Below, piece by piece: positions 28,207 through 38,000 of a DNA stretch of 64,000 nt. Position 1 is the stretch's first letter. Every line of letters begins with the position of its first letter. A program made the translations under genes and the position numbers. The stretch is from Pseudobutyrivibrio sp. 49 (GTDB taxonomy: Bacteria > Bacillota > Clostridia > Lachnospirales > Lachnospiraceae): the NCBI RefSeq assembly GCF_900100545.1, contig NZ_FNDP01000012.1:19605-83604 (forward strand), read 5' to 3'. The notes below the pieces were generated by a model. It was not told the DNA's origin. It did no database searches and saw nothing but the letters and a program-made list of their open reading frames with translations.

Positions 28207-28302
28207 AATTATTTAATAATTTGAACCAATAGCTGAGCCTTCAGTTATTAGCTGAGATTATTAATAATGTTATGAAATAAAAAGGAAGAGTAGGAGAAAA
28301 AA

Positions 28303-29838
28303 ATGAAATTATTAAAGAGACTTTGTACATTCCTCGTTGCTATGGGGATTGCCTTAGCACCAGTAACACCTGTTGCAGCAGTAGACAGTGTCGTAGATGC
28401 AGAGACAGCTAAGCAGGGCGTTGTTCAGGTAAACACAGTTATCGTAGATGAGAATTCAGAAAAGCGTCTTGTTATCGGTGGTGCAGGATTCATCATCGGT
28501 GATGCAGAAGGCACTGAGTATGTTATTACAAGCAAGCACATTGTTAGCCCTGATCAGGAGACATTAGGTGCAGCATGCCAGTACTATGGATTAGTTAGCG
28601 GCAACGATACTTCTATCAACCTTAGAATTGCTACAGAGGTAGTTATCGAGGGGGACGTTGTATTAAACGCTTCTGTACTTACATCTAGCAACGAGCTTGA
28701 TATGGTAGTGCTTCAGCTTCCACAGCCTATTTACACAAGAACACCACTTAAGCTTCTCACAAACAAGAAATATGACGTAAATAATCTTCCATATGGTGAA
28801 GAGGATGCTGTATATGCATTAGGTCTTCCAGAGATGGTTTCATATGAGTCAGAGACACAGTATTACTCTGATCAGCAGGTTCAGATGTCTTACGGTGAGA
28901 TTAAGAGCCTTGGCATGTTCGAGGGTGTTCAGGTAGTAGAGAGTGATGCTGCTACAGATTTAAATAATTATGGTGGTCCACTTGTAGATCAGAACGGATA
29001 TGTCATCGGAATGAATTTACCAATGCATGACGGTGAGAACAGCTGTGCTTTAGATTCTACAAAGATTGCAAAGATTTTAGATGGACTTGGAGTATCTTAC
29101 TCTCAGGTAAACAGTGTTCCAAAGGACGAAGTAGAGGATGAGGAGACTGTTGAGGCTAAAGCTAAATTTAAACAGCCAGTAGCTACTCCAGCAGCAAAGT
29201 CTAACAAGGGCATTTCAGAGACAATGATAGTTGTAATCAGCCTTGTAGCTGTATTCGTCGTTGTATGTGGTGTGGCAGGTCTCATTCTTTTCTTTGTAAA
29301 TAGAGATAAGAGTGATAGTGCAAAGCCAAAGAAGGAAAAGAAGGTATACAACGGTCCAGTTTTCGATATGGATACTACACCTAAGAGTTCAGTAAAGATG
29401 ACTGCATCAAAGACTCCACAGCGCAATATGTTAAACATGGCTCAGCCTAAGACAGCTGCAAGTGATGAGACTACAATTCTTAGTGCAGTACCTTCAAACG
29501 ATGGCGAGACATCATTACTTAGCGAGGAGCTTAACGTACCACAGAATCTTGGAACTCTTGTTAGAAAGAGAACATCTGAGAAGATTTCCCTTTCTAAGTC
29601 AGATTTCGTTATCGGTAAGGACGCTTTACATGCTGATTACTGCATCGAAAAGAACAGCTCAATCAGTAGAAAGCACGCCATGATTACAAGCGGAAGAAAT
29701 GGTGCTTACATTCAGGATTGCAATTCAACAAACGGTACTTTCATCAATGGAACAAAGCTTGAGAGCGAGCGTGCCGTACTTTTAAATAATGGAGATATTA
29801 TCAAGCTTTCAAATGAAGAGTTCGAGTATCTTGCATAG
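28303..29838 (+). CDS. Membrane protein: degenerate trypsin-like ectodomain, TM helix, cytoplasmic FHA domain
   Basis: 511 residues. Signal peptide (cut near AVA/AVD), then a trypsin-like fold: His79 in SKHIV, Asp133 in ELDMVVLQL, but NNYGGPLV where active proteases have NSGGPLV, so the nucleophile Ser is Tyr223. A TM helix at about 307-332 leads to a cytoplasmic tail with DETTIL and GETSLL motifs and a C-terminal FHA domain (about 420-505, SISRKHAMI, NSTNGTFINGTKL). FHA domains bind phosphothreonine. It looks like a sensor that presents an inactive protease fold outside and a phosphopeptide reader inside. First gene of the kinase/phosphatase/T7SS run. Confidence 0.85.
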   Translation: MKLLKRLCTFLVAMGIALAPVTPVAAVDSVVDAETAKQGVVQVNTVIVDENSEKRLVIGGAGFIIGDAEGTEYVITSKHIVSPDQETLGAACQYYGLVSGNDTSINLRIATEVVIEGDVVLNASVLTSSNELDMVVLQLPQPIYTRTPLKLLTNKKYDVNNLPYGEEDAVYALGLPEMVSYESETQYYSDQQVQMSYGEIKSLGMFEGVQVVESDAATDLNNYGGPLVDQNGYVIGMNLPMHDGENSCALDSTKIAKILDGLGVSYSQVNSVPKDEVEDEETVEAKAKFKQPVATPAAKSNKGISETMIVVISLVAVFVVVCGVAGLILFFVNRDKSDSAKPKKEKKVYNGPVFDMDTTPKSSVKMTASKTPQRNMLNMAQPKTAASDETTILSAVPSNDGETSLLSEELNVPQNLGTLVRKRTSEKISLSKSDFVIGKDALHADYCIEKNSSISRKHAMITSGRNGAYIQDCNSTNGTFINGTKLESERAVLLNNGDIIKLSNEEFEYLA

Positions 29839-29848
29839 GAAATAAATT

Positions 29849-30640
29849 ATGGGTTTTAAAGTAGATGCCTATTCAGATATAGGCACCAAAAAAAGTGTTA
29901 ATCAGGATGCTTTGTTAATAAAACAGGCAAAGGCCGCAGGCTATGGGAATATCTGCATGGGTGTTCTCTGTGATGGCATGGGAGGTTTGTCATGTGGAGA
30001 AGTAGCAAGTTCAGCCTTTGTTAACAGGATGGACACTTGGTTCAAAACAGAGCTTCCACAGTTACTTTTAGATAGAAATATAACTGAGCCATTGAAGGGA
30101 ACAGCTGATATTAGTTCTACAGGTCATCTCCTTACAAAGGTAGAGGGGCAGTGGAAAAAGGTTGTCACAGAAATGAATGACAGGCTCAAGGTTTACGGAA
30201 ATGAGAACGGCATTCGCTTAGGTACAACTGTTGTAGCAATCATCATAGTCGGAGAAGAATACATGACTATGAATGTCGGAGATTCCAGAGCATATCGCTT
30301 CAATAAAAAGCAGCTTGCTCAGGTATCTCACGATCACAGCTACGTTCAGCAGCAGCTGGAGCTTGGCCGTATGACAGAGGCGGAGGCACTGGCAAGCGAT
30401 AAGAAAAGCGTGCTTTTACAGTGCATAGGTGCTTCGGAAAGTGTTTCGCCAGATTTCTTCACAGGAAAAATAGAGAACAATATGAATTTCCTATTATGTT
30501 CAGATGGACTTTGGCGAAAGCTTGTAGAAAAAGAGATTATGGGCATCGCCCCACAACGTAACGGTATTAAGAAGTTGACCGAAATGGTTATGAAGCGTGG
30601 AGAGACAGACAATATTTCAGGTCTTATTATCTCCATTTAA
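29849..30640 (+). CDS. PP2C-family Ser/Thr protein phosphatase
   Basis: 263 residues. Metal-binding motifs in order: SVNQDALL, VLCDGMGGLSCGEVAS, GDSRAYRF, DHSYVQQQLELG, LCSDGLWR and ETDNISGLI. Cytoplasmic and soluble. It should remove phosphate placed by the kinase encoded next, completing a reversible phosphothreonine switch. Starts 10 bases after the FHA protein and ends 13 bases before the kinase, so one operon. Confidence 0.95.
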   Translation: MGFKVDAYSDIGTKKSVNQDALLIKQAKAAGYGNICMGVLCDGMGGLSCGEVASSAFVNRMDTWFKTELPQLLLDRNITEPLKGTADISSTGHLLTKVEGQWKKVVTEMNDRLKVYGNENGIRLGTTVVAIIIVGEEYMTMNVGDSRAYRFNKKQLAQVSHDHSYVQQQLELGRMTEAEALASDKKSVLLQCIGASESVSPDFFTGKIENNMNFLLCSDGLWRKLVEKEIMGIAPQRNGIKKLTEMVMKRGETDNISGLIISI

Positions 30641-30653
30641 GATTTAGAGTTAT

Positions 30654-32333
30654 ATGTTAGAAATTGGATCAGTAATTGATAATAAATACAAGATATTAAA
30701 TAAAATTGGCCAGGGTGGAATGAGCGTTGTTTATTTGGCCATGAACGAAAGAGCCAATAAGCAGTGGGCTGTCAAAGAAATCCGTAAGGATGCAGCAGCT
30801 GCGTCAGAAATCAATATGGCCAGCATCAAGACAGAGACAGAGATGCTTAAGAATCTTTCCCACCCAAACCTTCCTAGCATCGTAGATATCATCGATCATG
30901 AGGATTCAATCCTTATCGTTATGGACTACGTGGAAGGTAATACACTTAGCAAGGCTGTTAATGAGCTTGGCCCTCAGCCACAGGAATATGTTATTGAGTG
31001 GGCAAAGCAGCTTTGTGATGTGCTCGGATATTTGCATTCGCAGAATCCACCTATCATCTACAGAGATTTAAAGCCGGGCAATATCATGCTTAAGCCAGAC
31101 GGTACTATAGTCCTTATCGATTTTGGTACAGCCAGACAGTATAAGGAGGAGAATCTTGAGGATACTACATGTCTCGGTACCAGAGGCTATGCAGCACCAG
31201 AGCAGTTCGGCGGTCGTGGACAGACAGATGCCAGAACAGATATCTATTGCCTTGGCACTACTATGTATCATCTCGTCACAGGGATGAATCCTAGTGAGCC
31301 TCCATACGAAATCAGAAATATACGTTATTGGAACGAGTCTCTTTCAAAGGGATTAGAGCAGATTATCGCAAAGTGTACTCAGCTCGATCCAGAGAAACGT
31401 TACCAGAGTTGTAATGAGGTGCTTTATGCCCTTGAGCATTATGATGAGCTGGATGAGACCTACCGTAGAAAGGAAAGGGTAAAGCTAGGTATTTTCCTTA
31501 CCACAGCTTTCCTTGCCATTGCATCAGGAATTGGTTCCTTATCATGCTACAGCTATGCTAAGCACGTGCAGCAGGTAAATCATGACAAGCTTTTAGAGGA
31601 TGCCAGCCGTGGTGTTACAGCAGCGGATTCAAAGGAAGCGCTGATTAATTCCATCGCGGTATATCCATCACAGGTAGATTCCTACATCAACCTGATTGAT
31701 AATGTTTATCTTGCAGATGAGAACTTCTCAGCAGATGAGGCAGCGGAGCTTCGTGAGATTCTTATCAGAACAAGTGGAAAGAACACTTACGAGCAGATTC
31801 TTGCTCAGGATGCTGATAGCTACAGTCTTTTTGCTTACAGACTTGGTCTTGCTTACTACTACAGCTACGAGGGTGAGGGTAACAAGCAGCAGTCAGCTTA
31901 TTGGTTTAAAAAGGCAGCAGAAGGCAATCTTAACCCTAACCAGATGGAACGTGCTAAGCGTCTTGGAGCTATTGCAGAATACTATGTGAACTTAGGTGCT
32001 GTTGATAAGACAGGTGACAGCGAGGTTACATATAAGAACTATTGGGATGACTTAGTAGCCCTTTGTAAAGGTAATATCACCGAGTCCGATAATGCCAACA
32101 CAGCACTTGCAATCTATAAGGAGATGGCATCTCAGATTTGTGTAAGTGCTAATCAGTTTAAGAAGGCAGGTGTGTCTACATCAGATATGCAGCTTCAGCT
32201 GATGAACATAGAAAAGCACGTTAAAGAAGATATTGATAGCGCTTCTGAAAAATCAGAGCGTGTTGTTGAATTGGAGCAGGAGCTTGCCACAAATATTGAA
32301 AAGGCAAAGCAGACTATTTCAATGTTAGAGTAG
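30654..32333 (+). CDS. Transmembrane Ser/Thr protein kinase with extracellular repeat domain
   Basis: 559 residues. Kinase domain about 10-270: IGQGGMSVVYLAM, Lys41 in WAVKEI, YRDLKPGNIML (Tyr replaces the usual His of HRD), DFGTARQY and the activation segment TTCLGTRGYAAPEQF. One TM helix follows (about 277-300), then a ~250-residue outer domain that is helical and TPR/Sel1-like (YSYEGEGNKQQSAYWFKKAAEGN), not PASTA. So it probably senses protein ligands rather than muropeptides. It sits between the phosphatase and its likely Thr-Thr substrate. SD is weak. Confidence 0.93.
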   Translation: MLEIGSVIDNKYKILNKIGQGGMSVVYLAMNERANKQWAVKEIRKDAAAASEINMASIKTETEMLKNLSHPNLPSIVDIIDHEDSILIVMDYVEGNTLSKAVNELGPQPQEYVIEWAKQLCDVLGYLHSQNPPIIYRDLKPGNIMLKPDGTIVLIDFGTARQYKEENLEDTTCLGTRGYAAPEQFGGRGQTDARTDIYCLGTTMYHLVTGMNPSEPPYEIRNIRYWNESLSKGLEQIIAKCTQLDPEKRYQSCNEVLYALEHYDELDETYRRKERVKLGIFLTTAFLAIASGIGSLSCYSYAKHVQQVNHDKLLEDASRGVTAADSKEALINSIAVYPSQVDSYINLIDNVYLADENFSADEAAELREILIRTSGKNTYEQILAQDADSYSLFAYRLGLAYYYSYEGEGNKQQSAYWFKKAAEGNLNPNQMERAKRLGAIAEYYVNLGAVDKTGDSEVTYKNYWDDLVALCKGNITESDNANTALAIYKEMASQICVSANQFKKAGVSTSDMQLQLMNIEKHVKEDIDSASEKSERVVELEQELATNIEKAKQTISMLE

Positions 32334-32341
32334 GTAGATTT

Positions 32342-32875
32342 ATGAATTTACAAACAAACGTAGAAACAATTACAGAACAGACCCAGCTTTTTCAGGGTAT
32401 AGCAATCATTTTGCTTGTGGTAGCAATAGCACTGTTTATAGCATCAATTGTTATCTTTATAGTATTCAATATCCCACATTCTTTCAGAGTTCTGACAGGA
32501 ATGGGAATGAATAAAGAGATGAGTCGTGCAGCTTCTGGAGAAAGAAAAAGAGCTAAGGCAACACTTAGCTGGGGCAGCTCAGATAATCTTAATAAAAATG
32601 CAGCAATAAGCATTTCAAGTGCATTGAATAATGCCGAAGAGGATGCTACAACACTCCTTGCAGACGAAGAGACAACCCTACTAAGCAATGGAGATGACAC
32701 TACAGTGTTGAACAGTGACGAGACAACAGTATTAGGCTGTGATGAAACAACAGTACTGGGCTGTGACGAGACAACTGTTTTAGACAGTGATGAAACAACA
32801 GTACTTACTGGAATAAATGATATTTTCCAAATGGAAGATGATATCAAGATTACAGGAAGTAACATGAATATTTAG
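32342..32875 (+). CDS. Small membrane protein with seven Thr-Thr phospho-acceptor-like motifs
   Basis: 177 residues. One strong TM helix (about 16-45), a basic juxtamembrane stretch, then an acidic tail with seven (D/E)-x-T-T-(L/V)-L motifs. Their first Thr are at 103, 111, 120, 128, 136, 144 and 152, so the spacing is almost exactly 8 residues, and the last four are DETTVL. The motif resembles the ETT phosphorylation site of GarA/OdhI, which FHA domains bind. I infer a membrane-tethered, multivalent docking tail written by the adjacent kinase. No named family recognised. Confidence 0.75.
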   Translation: MNLQTNVETITEQTQLFQGIAIILLVVAIALFIASIVIFIVFNIPHSFRVLTGMGMNKEMSRAASGERKRAKATLSWGSSDNLNKNAAISISSALNNAEEDATTLLADEETTLLSNGDDTTVLNSDETTVLGCDETTVLGCDETTVLDSDETTVLTGINDIFQMEDDIKITGSNMNI

Positions 32876-32891
32876 GTTTTAGGAATACACA

Positions 32892-33719
32892 ATGAACGCA
32901 TTAATTGACAGGGGAATTATTAAGGAAATTGCTAGTGGCAACAACTTCGAGTACATCATCACAGGTGATGCGACTTTTGTTGATACAGACTACAAGGTAT
33001 TACAGAGTCAGAGCAATGACATATTTGTTAAGTGCATGAAGATTACAAGAAATGGATTGGTTGATTTGTGCTATCTCGGTAACGACTACCGTACATTAGC
33101 AGGAATGTTGCCTGGCCTTTCTTTAGAAAATGCCAATACCATTGTGGCAGAAATCTTGTCATGCATCACAAAGGTAAAGACAAATGGTTTTCTTTCATGT
33201 CAGAGCATGGTGCTCGATAAAGAAAAGATTTTTGTTGATCCGAACACCATGAAGGTAAAGATGGTTTATGTACCTGTTAGTGAAAAATTGTTTTCCACAA
33301 TGACAGAGTTTGAGGAACATCTTAATAACATTATCAACGAAATATCTCCTGATTTTGATATGGCCGACATTCCAGTGGTACCACAGCAAGTATATGTTAG
33401 CGGTAACACAGGCAATCTTTTGGGAGCAATGAAGCTCACAGCCTGTGATGCACCTTATCCATTTGAAATCCGTATTACAGAGGATGATGTGCTGATTGGT
33501 AAGAAAGCAGATTTGGTTGATAAGGTCATTGATTTTAACAGCGCCATAAGCCGCCGTCATTGTCGTGTGATAAAGCAAAACGGCACATTCTTCATTATGG
33601 ATGAGGGAAGTGCAAATGGTACTTTTGTAAATAATGTCAGAGTTGAGATGGGACAAAAGCAGCCATTACAGCAGGGAGACATTGTACGCCTTGCAAATAG
33701 TGAATTTAGAGTGAATTAA
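32892..33719 (+). CDS. FHA-domain protein with N-terminal DUF6382-like domain
   Basis: 275 residues, no signal or TM segment. The first ~170 residues resemble the DUF6382 domain often found beside type VII genes (weak, from memory); its start, IDRGIIKEI, has no enzyme motif. The C-terminus is a full FHA domain (about 195-275): VLIGKKADLVD, ISRRHCRVI, DEGSANGTFVNN. It occupies the place that EssB-like components often take in Firmicute T7SS loci, but has no TM helix. Likely reads phosphothreonine on the preceding protein. Confidence 0.85.
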   Translation: MNALIDRGIIKEIASGNNFEYIITGDATFVDTDYKVLQSQSNDIFVKCMKITRNGLVDLCYLGNDYRTLAGMLPGLSLENANTIVAEILSCITKVKTNGFLSCQSMVLDKEKIFVDPNTMKVKMVYVPVSEKLFSTMTEFEEHLNNIINEISPDFDMADIPVVPQQVYVSGNTGNLLGAMKLTACDAPYPFEIRITEDDVLIGKKADLVDKVIDFNSAISRRHCRVIKQNGTFFIMDEGSANGTFVNNVRVEMGQKQPLQQGDIVRLANSEFRVN

Positions 33720-33730
33720 AGGGGTGTAAT

Positions 33731-34789
33731 ATGGCAAATCCAAAGGTAATAATTGCGGATACAGATATTAATTATATTGCACCGCTTCAGTACAAATTTA
33801 TTACTGATTACTTCAACAATATAGATTTAGAGATTATTACAGACAGACAGTATTTTGAAGATTATTTTTCAATGCCTCGAAATGCTGAAGTTCTTATTGT
33901 TTCAGAAGATTTATATAACCAATCAATTAAGCGTCATGACATCAAAAACGTATTTTTGATGTCAGAGCATATGGATGATGGAGCTACAGGCGATTTAAGT
34001 ATCAATCGTCTTTACAAATACACAAGTATCATGGAAATCTTTAGCGAAATCGTGGCAAAGAGTTCCAAGGAGCTTGCTACAGGCGTAGTAGAGAAGAAGG
34101 AAACACAGGTGATACTTGTTACATCTGCATGCGGTGGGGTTGGTAAGACTACAGTGGCAATGGGAATTGCTGCCAGTCTTGCAGAAGGGTACCAGCGTGT
34201 TTTGTATATTAATGCAAGTATGCTTCAGAATTTCCAGTATCTTCTTGATAACGAAAGTCCAATTACGGGAATAGAGATGTATTCATCTTTGTATAACCCT
34301 ACAGAGAATGTTTATCTAGATATAAAAAAGGAAATACGTCAGAACATATTCGACTATCTTCCAGAGTTTAAGGCAGCACTTCCATCTATTGGAATCGATT
34401 ATTCAGTTTTCCTGAAAATCGCGTTATCTGCCAAGAAAAACAGAGATTATGACTTCATTATCATTGATGCAGATTCAATGTTTGATGAAGAGAAGCTCAA
34501 TATGATAGATGCTGCAGACAAAGTTATTGTTGTGACAGACCAGTCAGTAAATTCAGTAAATGCAACAAATCATTTTGTTGCAAATGTAAATGGAGTGAAT
34601 TCTGAGAAATACATATTTGTATGTAATCGTTTTGACAAGGATTCATTCAATGCATTGCTTGCAACAGAGGTTGTACCAAAGTTTGGTATTACTGAATATA
34701 TCGCTGAAATTGAAACAAATTCATTCATTAAGCCTAGCGAGCTGGCTATGAATAACAGTCTCAGAAAAGTAGCATTTTTAACGATGTAA
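33731..34789 (+). CDS. CpaE/MinD-like ATPase with receiver-like N-domain
   Basis: 352 residues. The N-terminal ~110 residues look like a receiver fold (VIIADTDINYIAPL, EVLIVSEDLYN) but lack a clear phosphorylation pocket. Then come the deviant Walker A SACGGVGKTTVAMG, FIIIDADSMFDEE (Walker B-like) and VIVVTDQSVNSVNAT. Such ATPases position secretion machines or pili at membranes. Location between an FHA protein and YukD suggests it localises or times the T7SS. Confidence 0.88.
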   Translation: MANPKVIIADTDINYIAPLQYKFITDYFNNIDLEIITDRQYFEDYFSMPRNAEVLIVSEDLYNQSIKRHDIKNVFLMSEHMDDGATGDLSINRLYKYTSIMEIFSEIVAKSSKELATGVVEKKETQVILVTSACGGVGKTTVAMGIAASLAEGYQRVLYINASMLQNFQYLLDNESPITGIEMYSSLYNPTENVYLDIKKEIRQNIFDYLPEFKAALPSIGIDYSVFLKIALSAKKNRDYDFIIIDADSMFDEEKLNMIDAADKVIVVTDQSVNSVNATNHFVANVNGVNSEKYIFVCNRFDKDSFNALLATEVVPKFGITEYIAEIETNSFIKPSELAMNNSLRKVAFLTM

Positions 34790-34800
34790 GGTGATTTGAA

Positions 34801-35052
34801 ATGGATAATAAAGTAGTAGTTATCTTTAACAATTTAAGTAACAACGAAACAGCAGATTTGGAGATTCCAGTTGATATTACAGCAAACGATTTGGTAGTGG
34901 CACTAAACACAGCATATTCCCTTGGAATAGATATATCAGATCAGAAAAAATGTTATTTAAAGGCAGAGAATCCATTTGCTCTGCTGAAGGGAAGCAAAAG
35001 GCTTTCTGAATTTGGTGTTAGAAATGGTACAGTAATTAACTTTACTGAATAG
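34801..35052 (+). CDS. yukD: YukD/EsaB-type ubiquitin-like T7SS protein
   Basis: 83 residues, the standard size of YukD. Ubiquitin-like pattern: beta-hairpin opening (KVVVIFNNL...DLEIPVDITANDLVVAL), then LKAENPF and the final FGVRNGTVINF strand. No C-terminal Gly-Gly, as usual for this family. YukD/EsaB proteins are required for or regulate Firmicute type VII secretion. Directly upstream of essC with a 10-base gap. Confidence 0.88.
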   Translation: MDNKVVVIFNNLSNNETADLEIPVDITANDLVVALNTAYSLGIDISDQKKCYLKAENPFALLKGSKRLSEFGVRNGTVINFTE

Positions 35053-35062
35053 GTTATACAAG

Positions 35063-38000
35063 ATGGAATCTAATAGATATAGGATTATTTTATCAGGTAA
35101 AAGTTTTTATAAGGAAATAGAGATATCCCCTGACATTCAGACAATACGTGTTGGAACAGGTATCGAGAATGATGTTCGACTTAACAAAGAATATTTCTTT
35201 GAAGAGTTTGAGTTGGTCCTAACTAAAAAGGATAACTGGGCCTTGATTTGCTCAGATAATCTTTATATTAGTCAGGGGGATTCAAGAAAGCTTCTCACAA
35301 AAGAGTTTTCTCATGGTGATAATGCATCGATATGCTACCAGAGTTCAGGAATTGAGCTTTTTAATATAGAGCTGTTAATTGATTTTGACTATGAAAAGAA
35401 AAAATATGATTTGGCTATCGACTTATCAAATCAGCAGTCTGTATGTATCGGTGGCAGTGGTGATTGTCATGTAAGAATTAATGACGATTATATTGGTAAT
35501 GACAGCATAATCATTGAAAAGACCAATAAAGGATATGTGGTTACTGACAGAAATACCAAGTATGGTGTACGTGTTGATGGGATTAAAATCAATTCACCAA
35601 CAGTTTTGTCAGAGAATGATTTTGTATCCTTTGCATCTTTTGGAATGTGCTTAAAGGGAGATTTGCTTTATTGTGATTCTGAAAAGGTTGTTAATCTTAA
35701 TTCAGTTTCCAGCAAAAAAGTTTCTTTAGATACAAACGAATTAAAGTATCCTAAATTTAACAGAAACCCACGATTTAAATCTGTTCTCCCAGAGGATGAG
35801 ATTGAGATTCTTGATCCACCTGAGGCACCTCAGAAGCCAGAAGGAAACATTGTTCTTCAGCTTCTTCCAGCCATTCTAATGCTTGCTGTAACAGTAGTGT
35901 TGCGTGGCCTTATGGGAAATGGTGGCGGAGCATATGTATGGATTAGTGCTATTTCAATGACTATTGGTATTGTCACATCTGTAATCGGAATTATAAATGC
36001 CCGAAAAAAATATAAGACTGATACAGAAGAGCGATTAGCCAGCTACACTGAATACATTGAGAATAAAAAGGTCTACATCGAAGAGTGCAGATGTAATGAA
36101 GCAAAAATGCTCAATGATACCTATTACTCAATCGAAAAAGAGAAAGCTTTTGTAAGGGATTTTTCTGATTCGTTGTTCGACAGAACTACAAAGGATGAAG
36201 ACTATTTAGTAGTTCGTTTGGGAAATGGTAACAAGGAGGCTGTTCAGAAATTAAGCATCAAAAAGAAGGAAGAATTAAACTGCACTGATGAGCTTCTGAA
36301 GGTTCCTACAGAGCTTCAGGCACAGTACAGGGATGTTCATAATGTTCCTATTACACTCGACCTAAAAAAGAACAATGCAGTTGGTGTAATTGGTAGCAGA
36401 GCCGACCTTAACACCTTCATCAAAACACTTACAACTGACCTGGCAGTAAGACAGTATTACACAGATACCAAACTTTTCTATGTTTTGGATGAAGAGGATG
36501 TTGAGGACTTTAAGTGGCTTAGATTTTTACCTCATGTAAAGAATGAACAGCTTAACATGAGAAACATAGTATATGACTCAGATAGCAGAAGTATTCTTTT
36601 CGACTTTTTATATAAGGAGTTATCAAGCAGGGAGGCGTCTGAGCAGACACATCCAAATTACGTAATCATGGTATATAGAGATAATGGAATTAAGAATCAC
36701 CCTATCTCAAAATACATAGAGTACGCAAATATGGTTGGTGTTTCATTTATCTTCTTTGAGGAACATAAGGAGCTTCTTCCAAGTGGATGTAACAGTGTGG
36801 TTCAGCTTGAAGGCACACGCGGTATTGTTACTGATACAGAAGATAAAAACAATGTTGCTCGTTTTGAGTACGAGGTTGTCAATACAGGCGATGCAGCATT
36901 TATTTCAAATAAGCTTGCTCCAGTGTACTGTGAGGAGGTAAGCCTTGAAGGTTCACTTACAAAGAATATTACACTTTTCGAGCTTATGAATATCCTTAAT
37001 GTTGAGGATATCAATTTAACAAAGAATTGGGATGAATCCCAGGTATATAAATCCATGGCAGCACCTCTTGGTGTGAAGTCAAAGAGTCAGGTGGTAAGCC
37101 TCGACTTAAATGAAAAGCAGCATGGTCCTCATGGTCTTGTTGCGGGAACAACAGGTTCTGGTAAATCAGAAATCCTGCAGTCATACATTCTTTCAATGGC
37201 TACACTTTTCCATCCATATGATGTTGGATTTGTAATCATCGATTTCAAGGGTGGTGGTATGGTAAATCAGTTTAAAAAACTTCCACATTTGATTGGTGCT
37301 ATTACAAATATTGATGGTCGAGAGATTGACAGATCTCTTTCATCAATTAAGGCCGAGCTTAGAAAGAGACAGGCACTATTTGCAGAGCACGATGTAAACC
37401 ACATTGATGCTTACATCAAGCTTTTTAAGAAGGGTGAGGCAAAGATTCCGCTTCCACATCTTATTCTTATAGTTGATGAGTTCGCGGAGCTTAAAATGGA
37501 TCAGCCAGAGTTTATGAAGGAGCTTATTTCTGCGGCTCGTATTGGTCGAAGCCTCGGTGTTCATCTTATTCTTGCGACACAGAAGCCAAGCGGTGTAGTT
37601 GATGCACAGATTTGGTCAAACTCAAAGTTTAAGCTTTGTTTGAAGGTTCAGAATAAAGAGGATAGTAATGAAGTATTAAAGACTCCTGTTGCGGCCGAAA
37701 TCAAAGAGCCTGGTCGTGCTTACTTACAGGTTGGTAATAACGAGATATTCGAATTATTCCAGTCTGCCTACAGTGGAGCACCTGCCACATTTGATGCAAG
37801 TGCACAGCAGAAGCCATTTACAGTATATTCGTTGGATTTGGCGGGCAAGCATACTCCTGTATACACACGCCAAAAGAGCAAGTCTAATGATGAGGCTGAG
37901 ACACAGCTTGATGCAATTACAAATTACATTGCAGAATACTGTGAGGAAAACAATATTAACCGACTTCCTGGAATATGCCTTCCACCATTGGAAGAAACTA

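Noticed and set aside
32392..32865. 157-codon frame antisense to the Thr-Thr repeat protein
   Set aside because: Its VVSS repeats are just the complement of the ETTVL repeats.
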